From NCBI GenBank assembly GCA_016169945.1, contig JADLSH010000393.1, forward strand, positions 10,453,501 to 10,517,500: a stretch of DNA of 64,000 nt, read 5' to 3'. This document shows positions 30,030 through 42,671 of this stretch, in pieces. A model generated the notes under the pieces. That model searched no databases, was not told the origin of the DNA, and was given only the letters and a program-made list of their open reading frames with translations. Position 1 is the first letter of the stretch. Each line of letters starts with the position of its first letter. The position numbers and the translations under genes were made by a program. Origin of the DNA: Trachythela sp. YZ-2020. Its lineage: Eukaryota > Cnidaria > Anthozoa > Malacalcyonacea > Clavulariidae.

Positions 30030-30960
30030 TTCAATTCAATACATCGTGATATGGACTGGAAGTCGCCACACCTGTCATCTGTCTTCTTCGTGCCAAGAGG
30101 CACATAATGCCTCGATGCTCCTCCGCCAATTAACCTTCCATCCTGCTTCAATTCTTTCCATTTCAACTGTCCGCCTCCAGGTTGTGCTTTTTGGCTGTCC
30201 CCGCATGCTTCTCCCTTCAGGTGTCTATGCCCAGTTCTGCAGTTACTATCCTTTCCTTTCCTCATAATGTGACCGATGAATCACCGTCTACTTCCATTCA
30301 TGATGCATCATAGGTCAGAGTTTCGATACCTGCCATTTGCCTAAATTCTCTGTTTGTGACTCTATTTTCCATCATAATCCATGCAAGAATCTGTTTCAAA
30401 CACTTAGTGTTCTGAACAACATTTTCTCGTCACTCTACTTCATTTTCCACATTTCGCCTCAATACATTAAAACCGGTTTAGCGAGGGCCATATACAGCAT
30501 AATTTTTGTATTCCGTATTCTTGGTACTCCAGGGATTTACCACAATCGAAACACTCTTCGCACTTTCACCACGCTGCTATTAATATCTTCAGTTTCTTCG
30601 CCCACCTTGAACACCGTACCCACCAGATACACGAACTTATCTTACCCTCCGACTTTCTGCACATTGGTTCTTACAGTCTTGATTTTCGCTAATTTATTCG
30701 CAACCATTCTTCTATTTTGATGGCAGTTCCTCCTCGATCCTTCCAAACAACGTCATTATTTCCTTTACTGCAGAGTGAAATCGAGAGTGAAATCGAGAAC
30801 TGCTTTATCGACCCGTTGTTTTGCCATTTTTTGAAACTCTTTCTTTTAATGTCTTTAATTGTCTGCTTAATTTCACTCCGAGTATAGGTGTTCAATTTCT
30901 CTTGCCAACTCATGATGGTTGGACTAGTATTTCCATTCAAAACGTCGTTAAAGTGTTCCA
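30030..30960 (-). pseudogene. RTE-like non-LTR retrotransposon polymerase remnant
   Basis: Minus-strand fragments in shifting frames match the C-terminal half of RTE-type polymerases. In order: VLNGNTSPTI plus SEIKQTIKDIKRK; then FVYLVGTVFKVGEETEDINS and VVKVRRVF; YMALAKPVLMY; then HIMRKGKDS; and finally WRRSIEALCASWHEEDR near 30080-30130. Many stops. A further degenerate stretch to about 31400 may be upstream sequence of the same element. Confidence 0.6.
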
Positions 30961-31483
30961 GCTAACTCTTGTTCTTGCTACCTTGAACAATCTTGCCTTC
31001 GTGATCACTTATTGCAGAGGTTTGTTTCGGCTTGTTGCACATACGGAAACTTGGTTATGACAACATTTGATGTAGACATGCTATGCACGTGGACACTAGT
31101 GTTGCACCTTGCATGGGACTTCGCGTCCCGTTTGTGCTTATTCCATTTGAGTCAATAATATATTAATTATATATAATTATATATGTAATGTACTCAATAA
31201 ATATTTGGAAAAAAAGCGTCTTGGTCGGATTTTACAGTTTTCTCATATGTCGTGCGTGCGCAGTCATTTCGACGTCTTTGGATACCTTCTCAACCATTTC
31301 TGTTTATCTGATTGTATTCGTTTCTTCTCACCTCCTTTTCCTTCATCCTGTACTCTGTAGTCGGCCTGCCACTTCTGCTACAACCTGCCGTCAGCATCTA
31401 GTTTGATGGCTTTCCTTTGATCATTGGAAACTCTTGCGGATTATGTACATGAGGGTCCATAAATATGATTCAGGTTCCTTACG

Positions 31484-31893
31484 CTGAGGTGTAGTGGAGG
31501 GGGCTCAGGGGGCTGAGCCCCTCTTGTTAAAATTTCATGTCGATCTGAGCCCCCCTCCTCCTATATTTTTGCAGATTCCTTAATCTTAACTTGAAAAGTT
31601 TTTTGGAAGTGTTAAAATTTCAGTTACAGTTTCCAACAATAATGATTTTAGTAATCCTTAACAAGGCAGAGCGCTATTGAAGCAGTCAGAAGATTTTATT
31701 TCAAGTTAAATCCTTTCTTCATTTAAAAAGCGGTAATGGAAGAATTGCTATAACCAAAATATATATTGGAATTTTCTAAGTTTATCATGTTGTCACCCCA
31801 CACCTTGTACACCCCCATGCCTTGTCACCCCCATCCACCTTGTCACCTCCTTATGAAATCCCTTCTTGTTAACGTTCCAGGACTACACCACTG
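31484..31893. mobile_element. hAT-type non-autonomous element (7 of 8 TSD match)
   Basis: TCCTTACG at 31476-31483 and TCCTTACC at 31894-31901. Ends CTGAGGTGTAGTGGAG and the complement of CAGTGGTGTAGTCCTGG. Contains inverted GGGGGCTGAGCCCC. Confidence 0.6.
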
Positions 31894-31983
31894 TCCTTAC
31901 CGGGGAGTTAGCAAGCTAGCAGGAGCGATACAAAAACGACCGGAAAGACTTCCATTAATGGACAGAGGGCAGTTGACAGAGAA

Positions 31984-32640
31984 TAGATAGATAGATAGAT
32001 AGATAATTTGTTTAATAAGAACATCATCTTGCAGTCAAAAGACTGAATTACATGACGTTAAATTGTTACAAGGTTATAAATAGTTAAAAATTCTATGTTA
32101 CAATTTAGAAATTGTTAATATATACTATATAGTATATATCATTTACTTAAATGTACTAATCTATATAAGTTAAAAATTCTAAAATGTTCAAGGAACATCT
32201 AATTTGTAATGTTTCTTAGCATAAACGTTAATAAAGGAGTTTCCGAAACGATTTGTACTTGCTGGTAGAACTTCAAAAGATCGTTCTTTTCGCAATTCTC
32301 TATTGCCTGCTTTGGATGGTAAAAGTTTGGCAAGTTTATGGTCATCATTTAGAACAATGTCGTTGAAAAGATTATTGGATAGATATTCACGTCTACTTTC
32401 TAGGGTAGAAATACCAGCGATGTTAAGAGCCTCGTCGTAAGACAGTTCACAAAATATTATGTTCATTGCGCTATATAATCTATATAATCTATATAACTGA
32501 TAGAAGTATTTTTGGAGAGGGTAAGAACCAGTTAATTGAACAGAGCAAATAATTGATTTTGCACAATGTTGAACGAAATTCTGTCCAGTATAGGCAGTAA
32601 TTTTATTGTTGACAGGATGCCAAGCATTCATGCCTATATA
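31984..32640 (-). pseudogene. CR1-like non-LTR retrotransposon 3' end with (GATA)n tail
   Basis: The minus ORF (32188-32631) contains LSYDEALNIAGISTLESRRE, then LFNDIVLNDDHKLAKLLPSK and an N..Y..KKHY end, the C-terminus of CR1-like polymerases. On the minus strand the 3' end runs into TATC repeats (31984-32008), as expected for a short tandem tail. A TAATCTATA triple (32477-32497) lies within the frame. 5'-truncated. Confidence 0.8.
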
Positions 32641-34790
32641 TTATGTATTTACAGAGCCTGGAAAGGCATTCAGGAAAAGCAGGACAAAGTTTAATAAATT
32701 TCTTGTCCAATTTTAATTCAACTAAATTTAATTAAAATTTCTTGATTCATCCTGAGCTCCACTTATTTTCCAAGTTAAGCCGAATGTTATCCTGTTTAGA
32801 ATGAAACAAACAAACACAACATTTTGGGGGAGGTAATTAAATGACACTTTTCCATTTTTGAATTATAAAAAAATATCGTGTTTATAAGGTGATTTAAAGA
32901 AAAGAGAATGTGTTAAAAAACAAGTCAATAGCCGAATTTTGTACAACTTTCGAACGAATGTAAAACACTAACTACGAGCAAACATTTAGAAGCTTTTGTA
33001 ACATCTAACTCTCTGAGGTTTTATTCGACGCATGTGCATGATGCGTGCGTCTGGCATAGACAAAGTAACTGCAATATGCCTACTATAACTTAGCATATTT
33101 CATTATATTGCTATAGGCGTTGTTCATGATAATAATCGACATCAAGTCAGATATTCGTACCCTCTCAACTGAAAAAAACAACAAATGTTTGAACTTATAA
33201 ATGGATTAATATATTCCACAAAAATCGACAGAAACAATTTGCGTTCACCGAACAGACAATTGATTAACTGAATACTCAGGGAGCTCAGTGAAGCATATAA
33301 TCATTTGCTTGCTTACGCCTGCCGTGTTTCTTAATTGAGTTATCAACATCTGTTCCAGATGTAAAATGGAAACATCTTATGTTTGTCAGCGATTCATTTT
33401 GACAAAGATTAGTAAAAATTATAAACCAATCACGTAACAGCGTTTTCTTTCAATTTAATTTCAACAAATTATATCTGTTGTTTTAATTTTAAATATACTC
33501 TAAACACGTTTTCTTGACTTTGACTCAAGACAGGTAACATAGACATGCAATTGTGCGATATTGTTTAAGAAGACGACACAGGACCTGTATTTTATAAATA
33601 TACGGTAAGTGAATGAATCATATGTTATTCTGAAAAGCGTGGGTTTTACTTTATCAAGTGTAGATATTCGCTGAATGCGATGAACATCAGTAACCAAAGA
33701 ATAGAAACAGAGATAATGATAAAATTTAATTTTCTCCCTTCTCTTCGATATCTGAAGGGTGACGTACTGATACAAAATTATATCGTCGAATAATATTTCA
33801 AGCTATATCGAGACGTTGTTTGTACTTTGCAGTGAATATTTTTAATGAAGCCCTGGCTATATATTAACTAGTGTTTACCTTTGGCAGTGCATGTTTACCT
33901 TTCCCGATGGCTCAGTGTTATCGAATGATTCAATTCAATTCCATGTTGCAACCCATCGGAGAGGTTAGGTTAACTCTATGCAGTATAGTCAATATATATA
34001 TGGTCGTATGGAGCAGTATTCAGGATATTGTTCTGCCATGCAACTTATTGTTACATCCTTTTGATAAGACAAATCAGCTAATTCTATTTAACGGTAGATA
34101 ATCTTGATGTTCTATTATATACTCAGGCTATACACGAATGCATATCAGTTGAAAGTCCTCGTTCAATGTATCTAATATCAATCAATCGCTTCGCGTCCAC
34201 AATCCTAAATTCTCGAAAACGACGGTGGGTACGTAGCACCATAATTAGGGTTGCACTAATTGTGCGCACAAATGATCACGCCACTCCGTTTTCGACCGTC
34301 CACACCAAAATATTATTTTTGGACTTTCTATATATACCTTCATCTTTCTATATATACTTCAGCAAAGACACTTTGAGTTGTCCGCCATGCAGTAAACCAG
34401 GTTTTGACTTGTGAAGACTATATTCCCATTTTCGTATAAGTAAAGGCGTAACCAATCTTCCTTACTATAGATATTTTCTAGATAGTATGATATATGCCCA
34501 GTTGATATGATATAAGAAGTGAAAAGTAAGCCTTTCACGTACGCCAAACCGGCTAACAAGTAGGCATCGAATGCTGACTAGTTACAACAGTTCGTAAGAA
34601 CAGAGAAATTAATGATGATTGATGTTTCATGTTTACTTAATCAGGATTTGAACACGTATACTGTACTCATGCAGTACAGCAGAATCCGTTGTCAGAACGA
34701 TTTAGATGAACTTGACCTATACAGTCATCTGACGATATACCACCGTCTAAATATATTGATCAAATTATTACAATTTAATTACAGCGACTT
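32641..34790. other. No recognisable feature
   Basis: AT-rich intergenic DNA. Short ORFs on both strands lack domains or splice-consistent neighbours. Confidence 0.5.
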
Positions 34791-34794
34791 CGAT

Positions 34795-34935
34795 CTTACC
34801 CTTAACTTTTCATTACCTTACAAATCTAATCCGAATCCCTATCTTATCCCCAATCCCAACCCTTACCATCATCTTATCCTTACCCAAAACCTAACCTAAC
34901 CCTCGCCCTAAACAAACCCTGATCATAACACTAAC
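34795..34935 (+). repeat. Degenerate CCTAA-rich tract
   Basis: Loose CCCAATCCC, CTTACC and CCTAACCTAACCC motifs. Resembles eroded telomere-like sequence but there is no run of a single hexamer. Confidence 0.4.
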
Positions 34936-35204
34936 CTAATACTATATAGCGTAATTGTGCACCAAAACTATTTTGACGTGATTTCGGAACATTGATATGA
35001 AACATCAACCAGTGCTGTGTGGGAAACATCCTATCGCTCCTCTTCGAACTCCCTCCAATTATTGCCGACACATTTGCGGAGAATGTCTTATAATGTATCT
35101 CTTTCTGTTGTATCTCAATCAACCGATTAATGTTACTGAGTATATTATGCTTATGTTACCTGAGCTATTTATTGTACAGAATTGTAATACTAATTTCCTT
35201 ATAG

Positions 35205-35335
35205 TCTTCAGCCAACCCTCTCAACTTTCCCTGTGGGAGGACAAATCAGAGTACCCAGAGAAAACTTACATATAGCGTTAAGTATCAAAATATAGACTGA
35301 GTACAGTCGGCAGCAAAAATCGAACCCACGATCTC
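35205..35335 (-). mobile_element. tRNA-derived SINE fragment
   Basis: The minus strand starts at a B box (GTGGGTTCGATTTTTGCTG) and continues to CTCCCACAGGGAAAGTTGAG, the same block order as the SINE at 54745-55077. Confidence 0.65.
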
Positions 35336-35958
35336 ATAAAAATCATCCCAAAAGTTGCCATTCCAAATCATCCTTGTTCATATCGTTTTGTCTAATCATA
35401 AGCTCCCTCGCCTTTTTGCAGCATTGCCATTGGCGTATAGTAAGGGTATATCAATTATTCAATTTGAATAGAGAACAAAATATACAGAGCCTGTTACAAG
35501 ACGGTTTCCGTCTGAAGGCCGTTTTCTATTACATTCGCTTTGTCCGCGCGCGGGCGAAGCGGTCATATTCGAGTCACGTGAATATAATCTAGTTCAATTT
35601 TCATGCGTGTCCGCGAGCAGTAAAGCGGACAGAAAACTCCCATGTTTACTACTTAACCGAATATACGTCTTCTGATATGAATTCGGCTACTGTTTTGAAA
35701 ACTAAAGTATATAGTAAAGATGTCACTTGTCAGTCTAAACGAAATTATCATTACGATTCTTTAATAGAACAATAATGATCCAAGCCCGTTTTATATAAGA
35801 AAAATACAACAAAGATAAAGTCATCACACACAAAATTATAGTGGAAAAAAAGGGTTCGGGGTGAAGTGAACCAATTGTATATTATGTTAAACTCTTGATC
35901 AATCCACAGACTCATTACATCCAATTGTCGTCCTGGGTAATAATTCCCAAGATTTTGA

Positions 35959-36128
35959 TAGAAAATCTGCCGTGCTGTCGGCGTGCTGCAAAACTGAAAT
36001 AGGAACACGTCGGTGTGTTCCATAAAAAACACGCTGACAACGTGTTTAACACACTTTTAGCGTGTCAACTGAAAGGACAAAAGTGACTGCGTGTTGTCTC
36101 ATACGTTTACAACACGACAGATTTTCTA
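35959..36128. mobile_element. MITE with TAGAAAATCTGCCGTGCTGT termini
   Basis: Left TAGAAAATCTGCCGTGCTGT, right ACAACACGACAGATTTTCTA. It interrupts a sequence whose GGGTAATAATTCCCAAGATT motif recurs on the right side (36142-36165, 36175-36190). Confidence 0.65.
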
Positions 36129-37291
36129 GTGTGCCGTTGGGGCAATAATCCCCAAGATTTTGCTGATGCCTTTGGGGTAATAATTCTCATATAGAGCCCT
36201 ACTAAAAGGGTGGCGACACCCTATAGGACATCGTCCTGAACCTGAAGGGGATCATAACAATTCGACTGACATACATTTACGTCAAACAAACTCAGTTTAT
36301 GGGTCTGAAGATGATCATTGGGAACACTTCATCCTCACAAATACATGCACATAAGAATTGTGTATATTTCCTACAGACGAAAAGAACCCATCTCACACGA
36401 CGAGCGAGATCGTATATAGAAGACAGCTTTCACTAAGACTGACTCTGTTTGAGTATTACCACTACTCATACTGCAGCTGAACTGCTGGAGTATCTGCAGG
36501 GAAGCTATATAGGAAAAACCTGCAGTACGGGAAATCTGTATGGGACCAAGATAACAAGCAGCTCCCACATCCTCCTCTTCCCATAAGCGCGAGAAAGATT
36601 TCGACTCGGTATATCTAAATCTAAAATTTATATACATAGATACATGCAGTATTATATATATTAACGAACTGTTTAACGTGGGTCTGGCACTCAATTTTTG
36701 CCTCATATCATGCCTTTTCAAACATGCAACATGTATATATAATAAGTGCACTTTCGCATTATATCTTGAAGGCACATACAATATCTAGCGCAGTCGTTTT
36801 GTGTCTCTCATATTAATTTATACTTTATAACTGAACACAGAACATAATTGTATATACTGGGCTGAATCTTGAGCGAAATCCATGCAGAGTATAATAGTAT
36901 TTTCCCTATATTTTTAGTATTCAAACACGCAGCTGCATATCTCTCTCATCAGTGAGTTGTTTTCTTACAATTTTAACATAACTACATGCAAATGTTTCCC
37001 CCCGCCTTCTTTATTGAAAAGGTCAATTTAATGTCGGTGTTACTTGTGAGCTTCAAGCTCACATTCCCGCGTTACCCATGATCACCAAGTAAAAATTAGG
37101 TCGTTATTGGCATAACCTGGGAACCGCACATGAATGCAGCATTTTCTTGTAACATATGATTATATGTTTTTCGATTATACCAGACGTGGTTGAGTCATCA
37201 TTGATTTTAAGTGTTGTGACAGTTGTTATAGACATGACAATTTTAGGTACTAAGGATAAGCGGCTTCACACGAGTCCTTTAGTTTCACGCC

Positions 37292-37426
37292 TAAAGGCTG
37301 TTTTTCACTGCATTCGTACCGTATTTCTTTGTTTCCTGAACACTCGGGTATATAGCTAGAACTAATGGCTTCGACACAAAAAAGCTACGGTATGTTACGA
37401 TACGTTTGAAGTGGAAAAAGGCCTTA
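37292..37426. mobile_element. Short MITE, piggyBac-like termini, degenerate
   Basis: Left AAAGGCTGTTTTTCACTGCA with TTCGTACCGTA; right TACGATACGTTTGAAGTGGA and AAAAGGCCTTA. Terminal TTAA is eroded. A related left end may be at 35515 (AAGGCCGTTTTCTATTACAT). Confidence 0.5.
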
Positions 37427-38253
37427 TGAATTTACAAATGCCGAGATTCGTGACAATTTGGAGAAGCGCGCGTTGATATTGTTCGCGCCAGAATATAACA
37501 GCATAGAAGATGGTGTGTGAGTAGTCCCCAGCCCAGGGATTCAAATAACAAAGATATTTCGCCAAGTTGACGTTGGACGGAATTCAATTTGAAGAGCTTT
37601 CTTGCCGCAATAATATTGCACATGCACTTTATATAACGGTTTCATGCACGGGTGAGGGGCATAAGAGAGAGAATATATAGAATTTTAAAATTATGTGCAC
37701 TAAAAGTAGAGTTGAAAAACTCTCTTTGAGTACATGAAAACGGTACGTTTCAGTACACTGTCAATATGGTTCCCTCGTTTCTACGACTACGATTACGTGA
37801 TCGGATAATTAATTCTCGGCTGCCAGAAATGTCGGCTACATGCAACGTATAAATGAACAGCTTTTTCATGAATAGATGTGAGTTCCAAACAAAATGTAGA
37901 AATAATTAAACTGCATATATATATATGACTATGAGGTTTTGATGGACATTTGTTGTGGATTTGTTATATAAATAGTGAAGTTTTTAATTTTAGTCTTTTA
38001 ACCTCGCGTTCTCGCGTTTGCTTTTATTATCATTTTAATAAACTATATCTACACGCATAAATTACTTCAAAAAGGGCCTATTTTAATATTCATTGCTCCG
38101 CGACGTTAGAAGAGTAAACAACAATTATACTTGGGATGAATAGATGCACACTAAGTAGTAGTTGATGAATCTATCGTCATATTAACATCATAACTGATAA
38201 GAGCTGATAATCCCACATTAAAACGTTTGAGTTGCCGAATCACTTAATGTCAG

Positions 38254-38328
38254 ATGGAGAATCAAAGATATGCTGAAGACTCTTCGACTTCGTTTTACTT
38301 GCCAGATCAAATGTCTAAAGCAGAAAAG
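38254..38328 (+). CDS. Candidate first exon of the KCNH-type K+ channel
   Basis: ATG 38254 opens MENQRYAEDSSTSFYLPDQM then SKAEK and ends at AAG before the consensus donor GTAAGG, in phase 0, which matches the phase-0 start of the exon at 46685. It would give a short cytoplasmic N-terminus without a PAS domain. A CAG precedes the ATG, so it might instead be an internal exon. There is no homology to prove it. Confidence 0.35.
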
Positions 38329-38921
38329 GTAAGGCACGAATACGAATTTCTACGGCTGATTTAACAAATGCAGTCCGTACTTGTGAATACGATATCATCG
38401 AGTTATTAAGATCTTATATTTTTTCCGATAGAACTTAAGAATTGAATGAAGTTTAACTGGAGCAGAAACCACCAGGAATTAGTCAATTTCTTCACCTCAT
38501 ATATAAATCCACGCCAATGGCAATGACAATGACTAATATTGTAATAATGTCTGACAGTGACCACGGTGTGCAAATGCAAACGTAGTTTGTGTACGTTAGT
38601 GACACGTTCTCAAACAAAAACCCCAGCCGACTAATATTTGTAATAATTTTAAAATAAGGGAAGATTTATGTGGTTGACCGTAGTTTTATAAATTTTTAAT
38701 ATTTCCCCTCCTCAAAGGCTTGACTCTTTAAACGCCACTTATAGACTTATAATCCGCGACGTGTCTGCAGGCGGGAGACAAAGTGAAAACCTAAACAACA
38801 TAATTTGAAAATCATAAATAACTATATATAGGCTATAGTATAGCTATACCCTTGGCCTTGTCTTTTAGATTATTTCATAAAATGGGACAAGTTTGGGATT
38901 TATTCCCTAGAAAAATGATTT

Positions 38922-39178
38922 TCAGGAAAGGACTACGGCAATGCCAATGAAAATGATCGTAATGATGGTTAGCGCAGTTTTCCTCCAGCATATATTGCCG
39001 CATTTGATTATATTTGCGAAACTTGGAATATTTTCTTTTATATTTTTACCCCGAATTTCGAGAATTTTCTGCAGTTTAACTAATCCGTAATCGGGATCAG
39101 TATTACTTTGGGGCCTATTATTTTCCACTATATTTGAGATCAACAAATTAAGCGTATCTCTGAACACTGAATATAAGA
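38922..39178 (-). CDS. Candidate terminal exon of an unknown minus-strand gene
   Basis: A strong acceptor (CATCCTCTTATATTCAG) at 39179 is followed by 85 open codons ending TGA. The sequence includes YGLVKLQKILEIRGKNIKEN and closes with a hydrophobic segment TALTIITIIFIGIAVVLS at the very C-terminus, like a tail anchor. No family recognised and no upstream exons found, so this could be a chance ORF. Confidence 0.3.
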
Positions 39179-42100
39179 GGATGAAAAATTACTTAAGTAA
39201 AAATATATAAGATTATCTGCCAATATAAATTCACATGGATAACTTGTATTTCAACTCAGTCAACTACTCAACCATATCTAGTTTGCACTGTAGAGGCAAT
39301 ATAAATGGAACAGGTTCAAATGCCATATATAGGCAGGGGTTGTCACTTCTCTTACCGCCGATTAAGAGAAACACATAATCTTTTATACAGGTGGCATCTG
39401 CAATATTGTTTGTGACGCGACGTAGTCATATTATTTAAGTTATAATATCTGATAAGGTTCGCTGCATGGATGCATAGAAAGTGCGACGAAACATATCTGT
39501 AACTGGTATAAGTGTGAATTATTACCATAGCAACCTTACGCACAATAGATTGGCATCGCTCCTTTGAACGAGATTCGTTCCATTCAAGCAAAGAATAATA
39601 AATACTAAATTTCATCAAAAACAAATTAAGAGAAAGTTTCACACTACACACAATGAAAGCGTTTAAAAATACATGCTTCACTTCTCATATATCAATATTA
39701 CACTGTCAATGCAATCAGTAAAAGACCGATTTCCTCCCCCCCCCCCCCAATGTCATACAATCAATAATCTCCAAGACACTATAGCTGCTTCAGTGGCGTC
39801 GCCAACATTAATGTTAAGAAAGTAGAGTGGACAAACGAGCGCTGAAGGAGCGAACATCTATTAAAGGGGGTCGGGTATTTTGAAATATTAAGACTTAAGT
39901 CCCAGAATGCCATTTCCTGCATTTTAGGTTAAGATTTTACAAATTCTTAACGACGCAAAACGTCGTAATATAGAATGCTCAAAAGAAAATATATTTCACG
40001 ACTGCAAAGTTTCTACTTTTCATATTAAGAAATAAATAAGATAAAGTCTGAAGTATTCAAGGTCTGGCGAGTATTTTACAAACTGGTTTGTACCCCTCCA
40101 ATGTTTTCTCAACAAATTTGGAGAAACTAAAAATCCGTCTTGGTCGACCCCGTGGCGACGCCATTAAAGAGACAGAAAAATTTAGAATGTCTATTTGACA
40201 AAAATATAATTAGTTTGACTATGTCCTTCTTGCCAACCTTGGTCATTTCATTTGAAGGAGAACATGTTGCATATTTTAAATATTGTCTAGTCAGCTAGCA
40301 GGCCTAGCACGTCCCAGTTTTTTAAATCCGATTCTCCTCTTGAAGGATGTCATGATACATAATGGCGGCAGCAGCAAGCGTAAGTATATACTGTATATAT
40401 AGATCAGTCATGAGCGGCTGTCATGCTGCTATTGGCCATGCAGGTATACAGCTATTTCAATTAAGGTTGTCACAAGCAATATAGTCAAATGTACAATCCA
40501 AGCGCGAAGTATAATGGTAATGAGATATTTTATAGGCTAAAATGTATGATAAATCGCTGTACCCATATCTAGATATACCCATCTTGCATGCTGTTCGCAC
40601 TTGAATTGTCTTTCTTCGTATTCTAATAATTTGCCAATCCCTTCCTTTTCTTTTCTTGAGTATAGCTGCAACCAATCAGAAAAGCCGCCCAATGCTATTT
40701 TCATGCAGTTTAACTTCACGTATATCTAAGAGTCTAAGATTCAGAGTATATATATTGTATTTTTTTTATGAAATGACGTTTGGCACTCACAGTTTGGCGC
40801 AGAAAATAAGCGAGAAAACATGCAAAATATTGAATGACCGGTGTAATCACAAACATGCATGCATAAGAACAGATGTATAAATATATTGATCGGGTGGAAC
40901 AAATAGAAAATTAACAGAGTTCCTATAGCAAGTGGATGACCAGTTAGCTCCTCTTTGTAGGAAATTAGGAATGGCTGCTCAATCAATTTCCGATTACATT
41001 TTTCATTAAAGGACATTATTAATTGCTCTTGTTTCAGAGAAGATATTGATGTTACAATCTTTGAAATCTTCCCTAGGGATATATAATGAAACCTGATATG
41101 TCTGCAGATAGTACTATATTTATTTATTAATTATATTTTATATATTTATTAATTTATATCATATAATTACAAAAATCCAACAAGCATGCATGATGACATA
41201 CAATTGTGAAGCATTCATTGTGTGAAATACGTGTGATTTTGCATGTTACCCTATTCTCTAATCAATATATAACATATCAAATATATCAAGTATAAGATAA
41301 ATCTTGTTGATATATTAACTATATTTCTATATGTCGATGTATGCAAGAAATAATTTCACTCTTATATCATATCAAGTCGAACACATCAGTTACATCTGCT
41401 GCATTTCCTCCTGCATTTCCCTAACAATGGTTGTTTCCATATACGCGGTAACCGATCATGCACTACAGAAAAGCTATCAAAACAGAAATAAGCTTGGCCT
41501 ACCACAATAATTGTTTTGGTTTATTTTGAAAATTAATTTTAGCACATATTGTGATATCAATCTATATAGCTATAAACATGTAATAATACTAAATTATAAA
41601 TGAGATGATCATAGAAACGAGAAACATCCCGCAACCATATCTAGCTCACGTTTCAATATAGAAGCACTCATGAGTCATGTAAAAGAATATAGAACGCTAT
41701 CTGAATCTATAAAAAATGTACTTTGTTGTACTACTCTATACATATAGCTAGGGAGTCACGTATCGAACTTTATTAACTTCTAAATGAACTTCATTGAAAA
41801 TAAGTAAATTACTCTCAAGTTCAAAGAATTAAACCCTTACGATAGACGATTTTTCTTGCGAGCATGGCGTCGGTCACATTGGACTTTGTTAGCTATATGA
41901 ACAATAACTTTCCATTGCACTTTTCTTTACTGTTATATTTATACAGTATTTCCATTACTTCATCGACCCGAGTTATCCCGCAATGTCACATCAAAAATCA
42001 TATAATTTTTCATCATATCTTAAATTAGCGGGAATATCGTTTTTAAACGATGATGGAAAAATTTTCTTGTTTCTGATTTTTTGGTCCGATTTTTTTACAC

Positions 42101-42411
42101 AAAACCTTTTAATTGTGGAAAGATATTTTCACATATATTATTAATAAAAGGAAATAAATAGCACGAATTATCGTGCATAATCTGAAAATGACACGCATTC
42201 AAGAGGTTTTCAAGAGCCATGCAATTTTTATAGTTTCATTTAAAAATACTAACTTCAGTGCATGCATGTTTAATTACCAAGAAGACAGAAGTTTTCTTAG
42301 CGTTCAGGAGGACTGGGCAGCTACTTTTCCGTATAGCCGTATAAAGTCTTTTTGTTATAAATAGGTAGGAACGAAGATCAGGGCTTCGAGAAAAGCATGC
42401 AGCATGATGCC

Positions 42412-42671
42412 CTGGCCACAGAATACTAACCTATACAGAAAGTCATCTCCATATTGTTTTTGCGTAAGTGCTATTCGTCATCGATTCGCCACTCAGCAAG
42501 TGCCCTAAACAGAAGTAGTCACCTCCTGGAAGTATTCAAAATGGCTATATTTCCAGGGGGGTGACTACTTCTGTTTAGGGCACTTGCTGAGTGGCGAATA
42601 GATGACGAATAGCACTTACGCAAAAACAATATGGAGATGACTTTCTGTATAGTATATTCTGTGCCCTGGCC
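42412..42671. repeat. Near-perfect palindrome, arms about 120 bp
   Basis: Left arm ATACAGAAAGTCATCTCCAT..CACCTCCTGGA (to 42530) pairs with 42551 onward to ACAGAAT and GGGC. I count one substitution over about 75 inner bases. The loop is about 20 bp (AGTATTCAAAATGGCTATAT). Confidence 0.85.

Noticed and set aside
34795..34935. Interstitial telomere array
   Set aside because: CCTAA-like motifs are scattered and do not form a hexamer run.
36371..36781. 136-aa minus ORF
   Set aside because: No domain, no clear splice neighbours and ordinary intergenic composition; kept out for lack of support.
39352..39681. 109-aa minus ORF
   Set aside because: No recognisable features and an unconvincing sequence; likely chance.
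39793..40167. Sixth hAT element (GTGGCGTCGCCA and TGGCGACGCCA ends)
   Set aside because: Ends pair, but I find no 8-bp target duplication and the right terminus lacks the expected CACTG.
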